A stretch of 64,000 nt of DNA from Allofournierella sp. (GTDB lineage: Bacteria; Bacillota; Clostridia; Oscillospirales; Ruminococcaceae), in assembly GCA_020025635.1 (NCBI GenBank), contig JAHHRU010000002.1:136827-200826 (forward strand), read 5' to 3'. Positions 1 to 8,002 of the stretch are shown here, piece by piece; position 1 is the stretch's first letter; each line of letters opens with the position of its first letter. The position numbers and the translations under genes were made by a program. The notes under the pieces were generated by a model, which ran no database searches, was not told the origin of the DNA, and saw only the letters and a list, made by a program, of their open reading frames with translations.

Positions 1-1023
1 CACACCCTGCGCAACATGCTGTATGCCATGATGCTGCCCTCGGCCAACGAGGCTGCCATGGCTGTGGGCAAATATCTGGGCAACGGCAACCAGCAGGCGT
101 TTATCTATATGATGAACGCCCGCGCAAAGCAGCTGGGCTGCAAGGACACCGTTTTCACCGATGCCTGCGGCCTGGACCCGGGCAACATGACCACCGCCCG
201 GGATATGTATCTGATCTTGCGCCATGCCATGAGCTTTGATGTGTTCCGGGAAGCGTGCGGCACCATCAAATACTTCATGGGCGATCTGCCTCGCTATACC
301 TCAAGGGGCCTTATTTACAATGTCTTCACCACCAATATGATGATCGACACCGGCCGCGGCGCCGAGCTTTACCGAAAATACACCAAGGGCGGCAAGACCG
401 GCAGCCTGGAGGACTGGCAGAACTTTGCCGGCTGGCACACCGGCGGCGAAGGCGGCGAAACCTATATTTCGGTGGTGCTCAACAGCCCCAAGAGCTGTTT
501 CCCCTATGGGTACCCGAACAAATCCTCGGCGCTTTACGAAACCGGCCTTTTGATGGACTGGGTGTTCGAAAACTTTGCCATCCAGCCCGCCCTCAAAGCC
601 GACGATGCCATTACCGAAGTGAAGGTGAAATACTCCACCGACGGCGACACCCTGATGCTTTGGCCCAAGGAGGACCTTTACAGCATCCTGCCTTTGGGCA
701 CCGATGAAACCATCACCCAAAAGACCTTCCACCTGCCGGAATCTGTGGCGGCCCCCATCAAGGCCGGGGATGTGGTGGGCACCGTGTCGGTGTCCCTTTC
801 CGGCGAAGTGATCGGCACGGTCGATCTGATCGCCGAGCGGGACATGGAGCGCAGCGAGATCCTGTACACCTTCTCCAAGATCGGCGAATTCTTCCAGAGC
901 CTCTATTTCAAGGTGGTGCTGGTCCTTTCGGCCATTGCCGTGGTTCTTTATTTTATGCTGTACCTGTACTGGCTCAGCAAACGGAAAAAGAACAAAAACA
1001 AAATCCATCGGGATCTGTATTGA
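1..1023 (+). CDS. D-alanyl-D-alanine carboxypeptidase (penicillin-binding protein 5 type), 5' truncated
   Basis: The reading frame is open from the first base, so the start, signal peptide and catalytic SxxK motif lie outside the window. The S-A-N motif (second active-site motif of S11 peptidases) comes near residue 19 of the visible part, and the K-T-G motif sits in GGKTGSLEDW near residue 130. A beta-rich C-terminal domain follows, then a transmembrane helix at the extreme C-terminus and a basic tail rich in Lys/Arg. The family trims the terminal D-Ala of peptidoglycan pentapeptides outside the membrane, anchored by its C-terminus. Here the anchor is a true membrane-spanning helix rather than an amphipathic one. 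Family assignment is secure; the exact paralogue (DacA, DacB, DacF) cannot be told. Confidence 0.88.
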   Translation, partial: HTLRNMLYAMMLPSANEAAMAVGKYLGNGNQQAFIYMMNARAKQLGCKDTVFTDACGLDPGNMTTARDMYLILRHAMSFDVFREACGTIKYFMGDLPRYTSRGLIYNVFTTNMMIDTGRGAELYRKYTKGGKTGSLEDWQNFAGWHTGGEGGETYISVVLNSPKSCFPYGYPNKSSALYETGLLMDWVFENFAIQPALKADDAITEVKVKYSTDGDTLMLWPKEDLYSILPLGTDETITQKTFHLPESVAAPIKAGDVVGTVSVSLSGEVIGTVDLIAERDMERSEILYTFSKIGEFFQSLYFKVVLVLSAIAVVLYFMLYLYWLSKRKKNKNKIHRDLY

Positions 1024-1063
1024 TTTCTTTTGAAACTTTCCATACAAGAAAGGAAAATCGCTT

Positions 1064-2521
1064 ATGCTGGACGCAAAACGCAATCTGACCACAATCATGG
1101 ACTTTTATGAGCTGACCATGGCTGCCGGCTATCTGGAAGAGGGCTACGAAGACCAGATCAGTGTCTTTGATATGTTCTTCCGCCGCATTCCGGATGGCGG
1201 CGGCTTTGCCATCATGGCGGGCCTTGACACCTTCATCAACGCGCTGGAAAACCTCTCCTTCACCGAGGAGGACATTTCCTTTTTGCGGGGCACCGGGGCT
1301 TTCAACGAACGCTTTCTTGAGTATCTTTCCAATTTCCGGCTGCACTGCAACATCTGGGCCATCCCGGAAGGCACCCCCATCTTCCCGCAGGAGCCCATCG
1401 TAACGGTGGAGGGCCCCGCCATTGAGTGCCAGCTGCTGGAGACCCTTCTGCTGGTCACCTTCAACCATCAGTGCCTGATCGCCACCAAGGCGAACCGCAT
1501 CGTGCGCAGCGCCCAGGGCCGCCCGGTCATGGAATTCGGCGCCCGCCGGGCCCAGGGGTACGATGCCGCCGTTTACGGTGCCCGTGCCGCCTACATTGCG
1601 GGCTGCAGCTCCACCAGCTGCGTGATGGCTGCCCGTGATTTCGGCATCCCGGCCAGCGGCACCATGGCACACAGCTGGGTGCAGATGTTCCCCTCCGAAT
1701 ATGATGCCTTCCGCAAATACGCCGAGCTCTACCCGGACAACTGCCTGCTGCTGGTGGATACATACAATGTGACCAAAAGCGGCATCCCCAACGCCATCCG
1801 GGTATTCGATGAGGTGCTCAAGCCCCTGGGCAAGCGCCCGCTGGGCGTTCGCATCGACTCGGGCGATATTGCCTATCTTTCCAAAAAGGCCCGCAAAATG
1901 CTGGACGAGGCCGGCTACCCGGACTGCAAGGTCTGTGCCTCCAACAGCCTGGATGAATACATCGTGCGGGATCTGATCCTGCAGGGTGCCGCTGTGGAAA
2001 GCTTCGGCATCGGCGAAAACCTGATCACCGCAAAAAGCGACCCTGTGTTCGGCGGGGTGTACAAGCTGGCTGCCGTGAAAGCGGCCGACGGCAGCTACAT
2101 TCCCAAAATCAAGGTGAGCGAGAGCACCGAAAAGCTCACCACCCCCCTTTTGAAGAAGGTGTGGCGCATCTACGACAAATACACCGGCAAGGCCATGGCC
2201 GATTATGTGACCATTTTTGATGAGGAAGTGGATGCGGAAAAAGGCCTGACCCTGTTTGATCCCCTGCAAACCTGGAAGCAGCGGGTCTACCAGAACTGCA
2301 CCGCAAAGTGCATCACCACCCCCATTTACGAAAACGGCAGGCTGGTTTATGAACGGCCCTCCGCCACCCAGATCCGGGATTTCTGCAAACAGCAGATCGA
2401 CGGCCTGTGGGAGGAAATGCGCCGCTTTGAGTATCCCCACCGGTATTATGTGGACCTTTCGGAAAAACTCTGGACCTGCCGGCGCCAGCTGCTGGAAGAG
2501 GTCACCCGCGAAAACAGCTGA
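1064..2521 (+). CDS. pncB: Nicotinate phosphoribosyltransferase
   Basis: 485 aa, the usual length for bacterial NAPRTase. The enzyme makes nicotinate mononucleotide from nicotinate and PRPP, the entry of the NAD salvage pathway. The N-terminus (DFYELTMAAGYLEEG) is the family signature. The central barrel carries GARRAQGYDAA, the VDTYNV segment and the RIDSGD phosphate-binding segment around residue 265. The start has an AAGAAAGGAA ribosome site 8 bases upstream. It is the last gene before a hairpin at 2543-2573. Confidence 0.95.
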   Translation: MLDAKRNLTTIMDFYELTMAAGYLEEGYEDQISVFDMFFRRIPDGGGFAIMAGLDTFINALENLSFTEEDISFLRGTGAFNERFLEYLSNFRLHCNIWAIPEGTPIFPQEPIVTVEGPAIECQLLETLLLVTFNHQCLIATKANRIVRSAQGRPVMEFGARRAQGYDAAVYGARAAYIAGCSSTSCVMAARDFGIPASGTMAHSWVQMFPSEYDAFRKYAELYPDNCLLLVDTYNVTKSGIPNAIRVFDEVLKPLGKRPLGVRIDSGDIAYLSKKARKMLDEAGYPDCKVCASNSLDEYIVRDLILQGAAVESFGIGENLITAKSDPVFGGVYKLAAVKAADGSYIPKIKVSESTEKLTTPLLKKVWRIYDKYTGKAMADYVTIFDEEVDAEKGLTLFDPLQTWKQRVYQNCTAKCITTPIYENGRLVYERPSATQIRDFCKQQIDGLWEEMRRFEYPHRYYVDLSEKLWTCRRQLLEEVTRENS

Positions 2522-2542
2522 TTTTTCATTCATAAAATATTC

Positions 2543-2573
2543 ATCCCCCGGGCACACTAGCTGCCAGGGGGAT
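2543..2573 (+). terminator. Hairpin after pncB whose 3' arm contains the next gene's ribosome site
   Basis: Arms 2543-2554 and 2562-2573 pair over 11 of 12 positions with a 7-base loop, followed by GTTTTTA. It looks like a rho-independent terminator for pncB. The right arm includes the AGGGGG that acts as ribosome site for the gene at 2580, so the structure could also limit that gene's translation. Confidence 0.55.
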
Positions 2574-2579
2574 GTTTTT

Positions 2580-2975
2580 ATGTTGGAAAAAGTATCATTG
2601 TTCTGTGTCGGAGCCCTTGGCTATGGGGGGCTCGAGCTTCTTTACCGGGGGCACACCCACTGGACCATGCTGCTGGCAGGCGGCATCTGCATGCTCTGCC
2701 TGTATGCACTGAACCAGAGGCTTTCCGGCTGGCCGCTGCTGATGCGGTGCGCTGCGGGAGCCGCTCTCATCACCACCGTTGAGTTCAGCTTTGGGCTGGT
2801 GTTCAACCGCTGGCTTCACCTGGCCGTTTGGGATTATTCGGCCTGCTGGGGCAATCTTCTGGGGCAGATCTGCCCGTTTTACTCCTTTTTGTGGTTTCTT
2901 CTGTGCATCCCGCTGTTTTTCTGTTTTTCCTATGCGCAGAAAGCCCCACACCCGCACAGACACCCGCTGTTTTAA
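2580..2975 (+). CDS. Small integral membrane protein, putative ABC-transporter type IV (CmpB-like) family
   Basis: 131 aa with about four hydrophobic segments. The C-terminal half contains E-F-x-x-G-L-V-x-N-R-W, then W-D-Y-S and G-Q-I-C-P-F-Y-S-F-L-W, the pattern of the Pfam family named putative ABC-transporter type IV. No transport role has been shown for these proteins. The ATG at 2580 was chosen for the AGGGGG site 8 bases upstream. A terminator follows at 2984-3019. Confidence 0.7.
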   Translation: MLEKVSLFCVGALGYGGLELLYRGHTHWTMLLAGGICMLCLYALNQRLSGWPLLMRCAAGAALITTVEFSFGLVFNRWLHLAVWDYSACWGNLLGQICPFYSFLWFLLCIPLFFCFSYAQKAPHPHRHPLF

Positions 2976-2983
2976 TTTTTGGA

Positions 2984-3019
2984 ACCGGTGCCGGCCGCAA
3001 AGCCAGGCGCCGGTTTTGC
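2984..3019 (+). terminator. Rho-independent terminator upstream of the pst operon
   Basis: AACCGGTGCC and GGCGCCGGTT form a near-perfect stem (arms about 2992-3001 and 3008-3017, allowing one G-U or mismatch), followed by TTGCTTT. It separates the small membrane protein gene from the phosphate regulon and directly abuts the Pho box. Confidence 0.6.
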
Positions 3020-3058
3020 TTTACATGGATTTTACAATTCTTTGATAACAGATTTGAC
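3020..3058 (+). promoter_or_regulatory. Pho box (PhoP operator) of four direct repeats ahead of pstS
   Basis: TTTACA (3020), TTTACA (3031), TTGATA (3042) and TTTGAC (3053) lie exactly 11 bases apart with 5-base spacers. This is the Bacillus-type PhoP~P operator layout of TT(A/T/C)ACA-like repeats on one helix face. A -10-like TATACC follows near 3074. The response regulator gene phoP is 4 kb downstream, so the circuit is complete within the window. Confidence 0.75.
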
Positions 3059-3130
3059 CTTGCCCGTGTATCCTATACCTGTAACCAAAAATCACAATAA
3101 AACTTCCATTTGAAAAAGGAGGACTTCAAA

Positions 3131-3946
3131 ATGAATTCTGTAAAAAAAGCAGCTGTTTTTGCCCTTACTGCGGCCCTTGCCGCAGCCTGCTTTGCGGGCT
3201 GTGCCGGCGGCGGCACCTCGGCGGTTGCCACCGACGGTTCCACCTCGATGGAAAAGGTCATCGGCACCCTGGGCGAAGCCTTTGAACAGGAAAACAGCGG
3301 TGTGACCTTTACATACAATCCCACCGGCTCCGGCTCCGGCATCAAGGCCGTTCGGGAGGGCCGCTGCGACATCGGCCTTTCCAGCCGGGCCCTCAAGGAG
3401 GAAGAAATCGCCTCGGGCCTTACCGAAACGGCCCTTGCCTATGACGGAATTGCCATCATCGTTCACCCGGACAACCCGGTTTTTGACCTGAGCCTTGAAG
3501 AAATTGCCGACATCTATACCGGCAAAATCACAAACTGGAGCGATGTGGGCGGCACCGACGGCGAGATCGTTTTGATCGGCCGTGAAGCCGGCAGCGGCAC
3601 ACGGGACGGTTTTGAAGCCATCACCGGCACCGCCGAAGCCTGCAAATACCGCCAGGAGCTCACCTCCACCGGCGATGTGATCACCACCGTTTCCGGCAAC
3701 CCCAACGCCATCGGCTATGCTTCCCTTGCATCGGTAAAGGACAGCGTGAAAGTGCTTTCGGTGTCCGGTGTGGCTCCCACTCAGGACTCGGTAAAAGACG
3801 GCAGCTATGCGGTGCAGCGCCCGTTCATGCTCATCACCAAAACCGACACGGCCCTTTCCCCCGCTGCGAAAAAATTCTTTGACTTTGCGCTTTCCCAGGA
3901 TGCGGCCCCGCTGATTGCCAGCGCCGGCGCAGTTTCGGCAAACTAA
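3131..3946 (+). CDS. pstS: Phosphate ABC transporter substrate-binding lipoprotein
   Basis: 271 aa. Residues 1-24 form a lipoprotein signal (basic KK, hydrophobic stretch, F-A-G-C lipobox with Cys24), so it is tethered outside the membrane. The mature part opens with DGSTSMEKV and has the P-T-G-S-G-S-G-I phosphate loop and a GREAGSGTRDGF segment typical of PstS. The start has an AAAGGAGG site at 3116-3123. It binds inorganic phosphate for PstCAB and is the first gene of pstSCAB-phoU under the Pho box. Confidence 0.93.
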   Translation: MNSVKKAAVFALTAALAAACFAGCAGGGTSAVATDGSTSMEKVIGTLGEAFEQENSGVTFTYNPTGSGSGIKAVREGRCDIGLSSRALKEEEIASGLTETALAYDGIAIIVHPDNPVFDLSLEEIADIYTGKITNWSDVGGTDGEIVLIGREAGSGTRDGFEAITGTAEACKYRQELTSTGDVITTVSGNPNAIGYASLASVKDSVKVLSVSGVAPTQDSVKDGSYAVQRPFMLITKTDTALSPAAKKFFDFALSQDAAPLIASAGAVSAN

Positions 3947-4020
3947 ACAACCGGAAGCCGGTGGTTTTCCTCATAAAGCCGCCGGCTTTTTCCGGGTTAT
4001 GCGGGAAAGGAAATTTTAGG

Positions 4021-4890
4021 ATGAAGCATAAAAAGCAGTTTTTTGAAACCTTTGTTCACGGTATTTTTCTTTTGCTGGGCCTTGTCACGGTGGGCTGTGT
4101 CCTTCTGATCACACTGTATCTGATTTTTGCCGGCATTCCGGCCATCCGTGAAATCGGTCTGTTCTCATTTTTGCTGGGCGATACCTGGGCTTCCACCGCC
4201 CAACAGCCTTCTTTCGGCATCCTGCCGTTTATCCTCACCAGCGTATACGGCACCGCCGGCGCCATCCTGCTGGGGGTTCCCATCGGCTTTTTGAGTGCGG
4301 TCTACCTGGCAAAGCTGGCCCCCGGCCCCGTTAAAAAGGCGGTATCCGCCGCTGTGAGCCTTTTGGCCGGCATCCCCTCGGTCGTGTACGGCCTGGTGGG
4401 CATGATGGTTCTGGTTCCGGCCATCCGCAGGGTGTTCCGCCTTCCCGACGGGGCCAGCCTGCTGGCCGCCATCGTTGTTCTGGGCATCATGATCCTGCCC
4501 TCCATCATCAGCGTTTCCATCACCGCACTGGAAGCGGTTCCCAAGGAATATGAGGATGCATCCCTCGCACTTGGGGCCACCCCCACCGAAACCTATTTCC
4601 GGGTATCGGTCCCGGCGGCAAAAAGCGGCATCGCCGCAGCAGTGGTGCTGGGGGTGGGCCGTGCCATCGGCGAGGCAATGGCCGTTATGATGGTTTCCGG
4701 CAATGCACCGAATATGCCTTCGCTTTTTCAGAGCGTGCGCTTTCTCACAACCGCCGTTGCCAGCGAAATGTCCTATTCCAGCGGACTTCAGCAGCAGGCC
4801 CTGTTCTCCATTGCGCTGGTATTGTTCCTGTTTATCACGCTGATCAATGCTGTGCTCAACTTCTTTTTGAAGCACAGCCGGGAGGAATGA
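4021..4890 (+). CDS. pstC: Phosphate ABC transporter permease PstC
   Basis: 289 aa with six predicted membrane helices and the permease coupling segment (EAVPKEYEDASLALGAT) near residue 185. The ATG at 4021 follows AGGAAATTTTAGG; an upstream in-frame ATG-like codon at 3961 lacks a ribosome site. It forms the transmembrane channel with PstA. Its stop overlaps the pstA start (ATGA), which suggests translational coupling. Confidence 0.92.
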   Translation: MKHKKQFFETFVHGIFLLLGLVTVGCVLLITLYLIFAGIPAIREIGLFSFLLGDTWASTAQQPSFGILPFILTSVYGTAGAILLGVPIGFLSAVYLAKLAPGPVKKAVSAAVSLLAGIPSVVYGLVGMMVLVPAIRRVFRLPDGASLLAAIVVLGIMILPSIISVSITALEAVPKEYEDASLALGATPTETYFRVSVPAAKSGIAAAVVLGVGRAIGEAMAVMMVSGNAPNMPSLFQSVRFLTTAVASEMSYSSGLQQQALFSIALVLFLFITLINAVLNFFLKHSREE

Positions 4891-5756
4891 CCATGGCTGA
4901 AAATCACATCAAGACCAAACGAAAAGTTTTCATCGGCATCATGAACACGCTGATGATTTTGTCTGCCCTTTTCACCTGTGCACTGGTTCTGTTTCTTGCA
5001 GGGTATGTGCTCATCCAAGGGCTTCCGAACATCACCTGGGAGCTGCTTTCCACAAGCCCCAGTTATCTTTCCGGGCGCATCGGCATCCTGCCGGATATCC
5101 TGAACACGGTTTATCTGATATTGGCCTCATTGGTCATCGTGATCCCTTTGGGGGCGGGAGCCGCCGTTTACCTGACCGAATATGCCCAGAACAAGCGCCT
5201 GGTTTCGGCCATTGAATATGCCGCCGAAACCCTTTCGGGCATTCCTTCCATCATTTACGGCCTGGTGGGCATGCTGTTTTTCTGCCAGTTCCTCAACCTG
5301 CAGACCTCCCTTCTTGCCGGCGCACTGACCTTGGTGATCATGAACCTGCCCACCATTCTGCGAACCACTCAGGAAAGCCTGAAAACCGTTCCCCAAAGCT
5401 ATCGGGAAGGGGCCTTTGGCCTGGGTGCCGGAAAATGGCGGGTCATCCGCACGGTGGTGCTGCCTGGCTGCATCGACGGCATTGTGACCGGGTGCATCCT
5501 CTCCATCGGGCGCATTTTGGGCGAATCGGCTGCCCTTCTTTTCACCGCAGGCTTTGCCCATGCCATGAACGGCTTTTGGGATGGCCTTGGCAGCGCGGGG
5601 GCCTCTTTAACGGTTGCCCTGTATGTTTACGCAAAGGAACAGGGCGAATTCGGCACTGCCTTTGCCATTGCCGCCATTTTGATGATCTTGACCCTGTTTC
5701 TCAACCTGCTGGCTGCCTTTGTGGGCCGGCTGTTTCAAAAAAGGAGAAGTTTATGA
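4887..5756 (+). CDS. pstA: Phosphate ABC transporter permease PstA
   Basis: 289 aa with six hydrophobic helices and the ABC permease loop ([20 protein letters not shown]) near residue 170. It overlaps pstC by four bases (ATGA); an ATG two codons further in (4893) is an alternative start. It pairs with PstC and docks on PstB. Its own stop overlaps the pstB start in the same ATGA fashion. Confidence 0.92.
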   Translation: MTMAENHIKTKRKVFIGIMNTLMILSALFTCALVLFLAGYVLIQGLPNITWELLSTSPSYLSGRIGILPDILNTVYLILASLVIVIPLGAGAAVYLTEYAQNKRLVSAIEYAAETLSGIPSIIYGLVGMLFFCQFLNLQTSLLAGALTLVIMNLPTILRTTQESLKTVPQSYREGAFGLGAGKWRVIRTVVLPGCIDGIVTGCILSIGRILGESAALLFTAGFAHAMNGFWDGLGSAGASLTVALYVYAKEQGEFGTAFAIAAILMILTLFLNLLAAFVGRLFQKRRSL

Positions 5757-6511
5757 ACCGCTGCATTTTTTCGATACAGGACCTCAGCCTTTGGTACAAA
5801 AGCTCCCAGGCGCTTCACAACATCTGCATGGATATCCCCGAAAAAAGCATCACCGCCCTGATCGGCCCTTCCGGCTGCGGGAAATCCACCTTTTTAAAGA
5901 CCCTGAACCGCATGAACGACCTTATCCCGGATGTGAAAATTTCCGGCAGGGTCCTTTATGACGGCCGCGATATTTTTGCGCCGTCGGTGGATGTGAACCT
6001 GCTTCGCAAAGAGGTGGGCATGGTTTTTCAAAAGCCCAACCCCTTTCCCATGAGCATCTACGACAATGTGGCCTACGGCCCCCGCACCCACGGCATTACC
6101 AGCCGGGTAAAGCTGGATGAAATCGTGGAGCGCTCGCTGCGGGATGCGGCCATCTGGGACGAAGTGAAGGACCGGCTGAAAAAGAACGCTCTGGGCCTTT
6201 CGGGCGGCCAGCAGCAGCGGCTGTGCATCGCCCGGGCCCTTGCCGTCCAGCCCCGGGTGCTGCTGATGGATGAACCCACCAGCGCCCTGGACCCCATTTC
6301 CACCTCCAAGATCGAGGAGCTTGCCATGCAGCTTAAGGAAAAATACACCATCATCATTGTAACGCACAACATGCAGCAGGCCCTGCGGATCTCCGATCGG
6401 ACCGCATTTTTCCTGCTGGGAGAGCTTGTGGAATACAGCGGCACCGAACAACTGTTCTCGCAGCCCCAGGACAAGCGCTGCGAAGATTACATTACAGGGA
6501 GGTTTGGATAA
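5753..6511 (+). CDS. pstB: Phosphate ABC transporter ATP-binding protein
   Basis: 252 aa, standard PstB length. It has Walker [10 protein letters not shown] near residue 37, the PstB-typical [17 protein letters not shown]-loop region, signature [15 protein letters not shown] and Walker [14 protein letters not shown] with the following His switch (IVTHNMQQA). The start, with an AAAAGGAGA site, overlaps the pstA stop. It powers uptake and, with PhoU, also reports phosphate status to PhoR in known systems. Confidence 0.95.
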   Translation: MNRCIFSIQDLSLWYKSSQALHNICMDIPEKSITALIGPSGCGKSTFLKTLNRMNDLIPDVKISGRVLYDGRDIFAPSVDVNLLRKEVGMVFQKPNPFPMSIYDNVAYGPRTHGITSRVKLDEIVERSLRDAAIWDEVKDRLKKNALGLSGGQQQRLCIARALAVQPRVLLMDEPTSALDPISTSKIEELAMQLKEKYTIIIVTHNMQQALRISDRTAFFLLGELVEYSGTEQLFSQPQDKRCEDYITGRFG

Positions 6512-7185
6512 TGAGAAGCCATTTTGATGAGCAGCTGGCCCTTTTGAATCAGGAGCTGACCGGCATGGGGGCCTTGTGCGAACAGGCCATTGCGCTGATT
6601 GCCCGGGCCCTTTCCGACAACGATAAAAAGCCGGCCAAGGAGGTTTCTGCGCTGGACCGGGAGATCGACCAGACCGAGCGGGACATCGAAGCCCTCTGCC
6701 TGAAGCTGCTTTTGCAGCAGCAGCCGGTGGCCCGGGATCTGCGCCAGATCTCGGCCGCACTGAAAATGATCACCGATATGGAGCGCATCGGCGATCAGGC
6801 CGAGGACATTGCGGAAATCATTTTGTTTTTGGACGGCCGCCCCATCCCCGCCCATTCGCAGATCCACGAAATGGCCGCAGCCACCAGCAAAATGGTGACC
6901 TGCAGTGTGGATGCCTATGTGAAGAAGGATCCTTTGCTGGCGCAGGCGGTGATCGACTCGGATGATGCTGTGGATGAAGATTTCAATCAAATCAAAAAAG
7001 CTCTGATCGAGGTGATCGCACAGAACCCGGAGGACGGCGAATACGCACTGGATCTTTTGATGATCGCCAAATACTTTGAACGCATTGGTGACCATGCCAC
7101 CAACATTGCGGAATGGGTGCTTTTTTCCATCTCCGGCCATCATGCCGATGAAACGCCCCCGCGGCCGGAATATGAACAGAAGTGA
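6511..7185 (+). CDS. phoU: Phosphate signalling protein PhoU
   Basis: 224 aa made of two three-helix PhoU repeats, each with the E-R-I-G-D motif: DMERIGDQAEDIAE near residue 90 and YFERIGDHATNIAEW near residue 190. The Asp/Glu clusters there bind metal in known structures. It starts one base inside the pstB stop. In known systems PhoU links the Pst transporter with the PhoR kinase and lowers Pho signalling when phosphate is plentiful. Confidence 0.94.
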   Translation: MRSHFDEQLALLNQELTGMGALCEQAIALIARALSDNDKKPAKEVSALDREIDQTERDIEALCLKLLLQQQPVARDLRQISAALKMITDMERIGDQAEDIAEIILFLDGRPIPAHSQIHEMAAATSKMVTCSVDAYVKKDPLLAQAVIDSDDAVDEDFNQIKKALIEVIAQNPEDGEYALDLLMIAKYFERIGDHATNIAEWVLFSISGHHADETPPRPEYEQK

Positions 7186-7202
7186 AATTCCGGCTGTTCC
7201 AG

Positions 7203-7231
7203 TTGAGAAAACCTTCCCAACACAGTATAAT
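7203..7231 (+). promoter_or_regulatory. Sigma-A promoter of phoPR
   Basis: TTGAGA at 7203-7208 and a perfect TATAAT at 7226-7231 are 17 bases apart. It sits 18 bases after the phoU stop, so phoPR can be made independently of the pst transcript. No Pho-box repeats are seen here. Confidence 0.7.
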
Positions 7232-7249
7232 ACACTTTAAAAGGACTGC

Positions 7250-7280
7250 TTTGCATCCGTTTTTCAAATGGATGCAAAGC
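7250..7280 (+). terminator. Hairpin in the phoU-phoP gap (terminator or phoP leader structure)
   Basis: CTTTGCATCC and GGATGCAAAG form a perfect 10-bp stem with an A/T-rich loop, followed by GCGTGATTTTTC. It lies downstream of the phoPR promoter, so it would end pst read-through or act as a 5' leader hairpin of phoP mRNA. The T tract is set off by five bases and is therefore weak. Confidence 0.5.
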
Positions 7281-7327
7281 GTGATTTTTCAAACCGCCAA
7301 ACACCGGCATGGAATGGGGGAAACGAA

Positions 7328-8002
7328 ATGATTTACTGCGTGGAAGATGACAGCGGCATTCGGGATCTGATGCTTTACACCCTGAATGCCGCCGGTTTTG
7401 AGGCAAAAGGCTTTGCGGACGGCGCCGCCTTTTGGGATGCTTTGGCATCCCAAAGGCCCCGGCTGATTCTTTTGGACATCATGCTGCCCGGCGAAGACGG
7501 CCTTTCCATTTTAAAAAGGCTTCGCGCAAGCTCCCTTGCCGCCGGCATTCCGGTGATCCTGGCCACGGCCAAGGGCACCGAATACGACAAGGTGATCGGC
7601 CTGGATCTTGGGGCCGACGACTACCTGGCAAAGCCTTTCGGCATGATGGAGATGATCTCCCGTGTAAAGGCTGTTCTGCGTCGGGCAGAGCCAAAGTATG
7701 TTTCCTCCATCCTGCAGGCGGGCCGGCTGATTTTAAATGCCGAGGAGCACACAGTCACCGCAAACGGTGTGCGGATCGACCTGACCTTAAAGGAATTTGA
7801 GCTTTTGAAGCTCTTTATGGAAAATCCCGGCCGGGTCTTTACCCGGGACCAGCTTTTGCAGGCCGTATGGGGAATCGACTATCTGGGCGAAAGCCGGACC
7901 GTGGACGTGCACATCGGCACACTGCGCACCAAGCTCGGCTCCTGCGGTGACTGCATCAAAACAGTCCGGGGCGTTGGCTACCGTCTGGAGGCCGCATTAT
8001 GA
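7328..8002 (+). CDS. phoP: Phosphate regulon response regulator (OmpR/PhoB family)
   Basis: 224 aa. It has an N-terminal receiver with acidic pocket (E-D-D near residue 6), phosphoacceptor Asp in LILLDIMLPGEDG and the conserved Lys in LAKPFG. The C-terminal winged helix (residues about 125-224) has the RTVDVHIGTLRTKLG recognition region. The ATG at 7328 has a GGGGG site; an upstream in-frame ATG at 7268 lies in the leader hairpin and was rejected. Next to pst-phoU and phoR, it is the likely activator binding the Pho box at 3020. Confidence 0.9.
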   Translation: MIYCVEDDSGIRDLMLYTLNAAGFEAKGFADGAAFWDALASQRPRLILLDIMLPGEDGLSILKRLRASSLAAGIPVILATAKGTEYDKVIGLDLGADDYLAKPFGMMEMISRVKAVLRRAEPKYVSSILQAGRLILNAEEHTVTANGVRIDLTLKEFELLKLFMENPGRVFTRDQLLQAVWGIDYLGESRTVDVHIGTLRTKLGSCGDCIKTVRGVGYRLEAAL

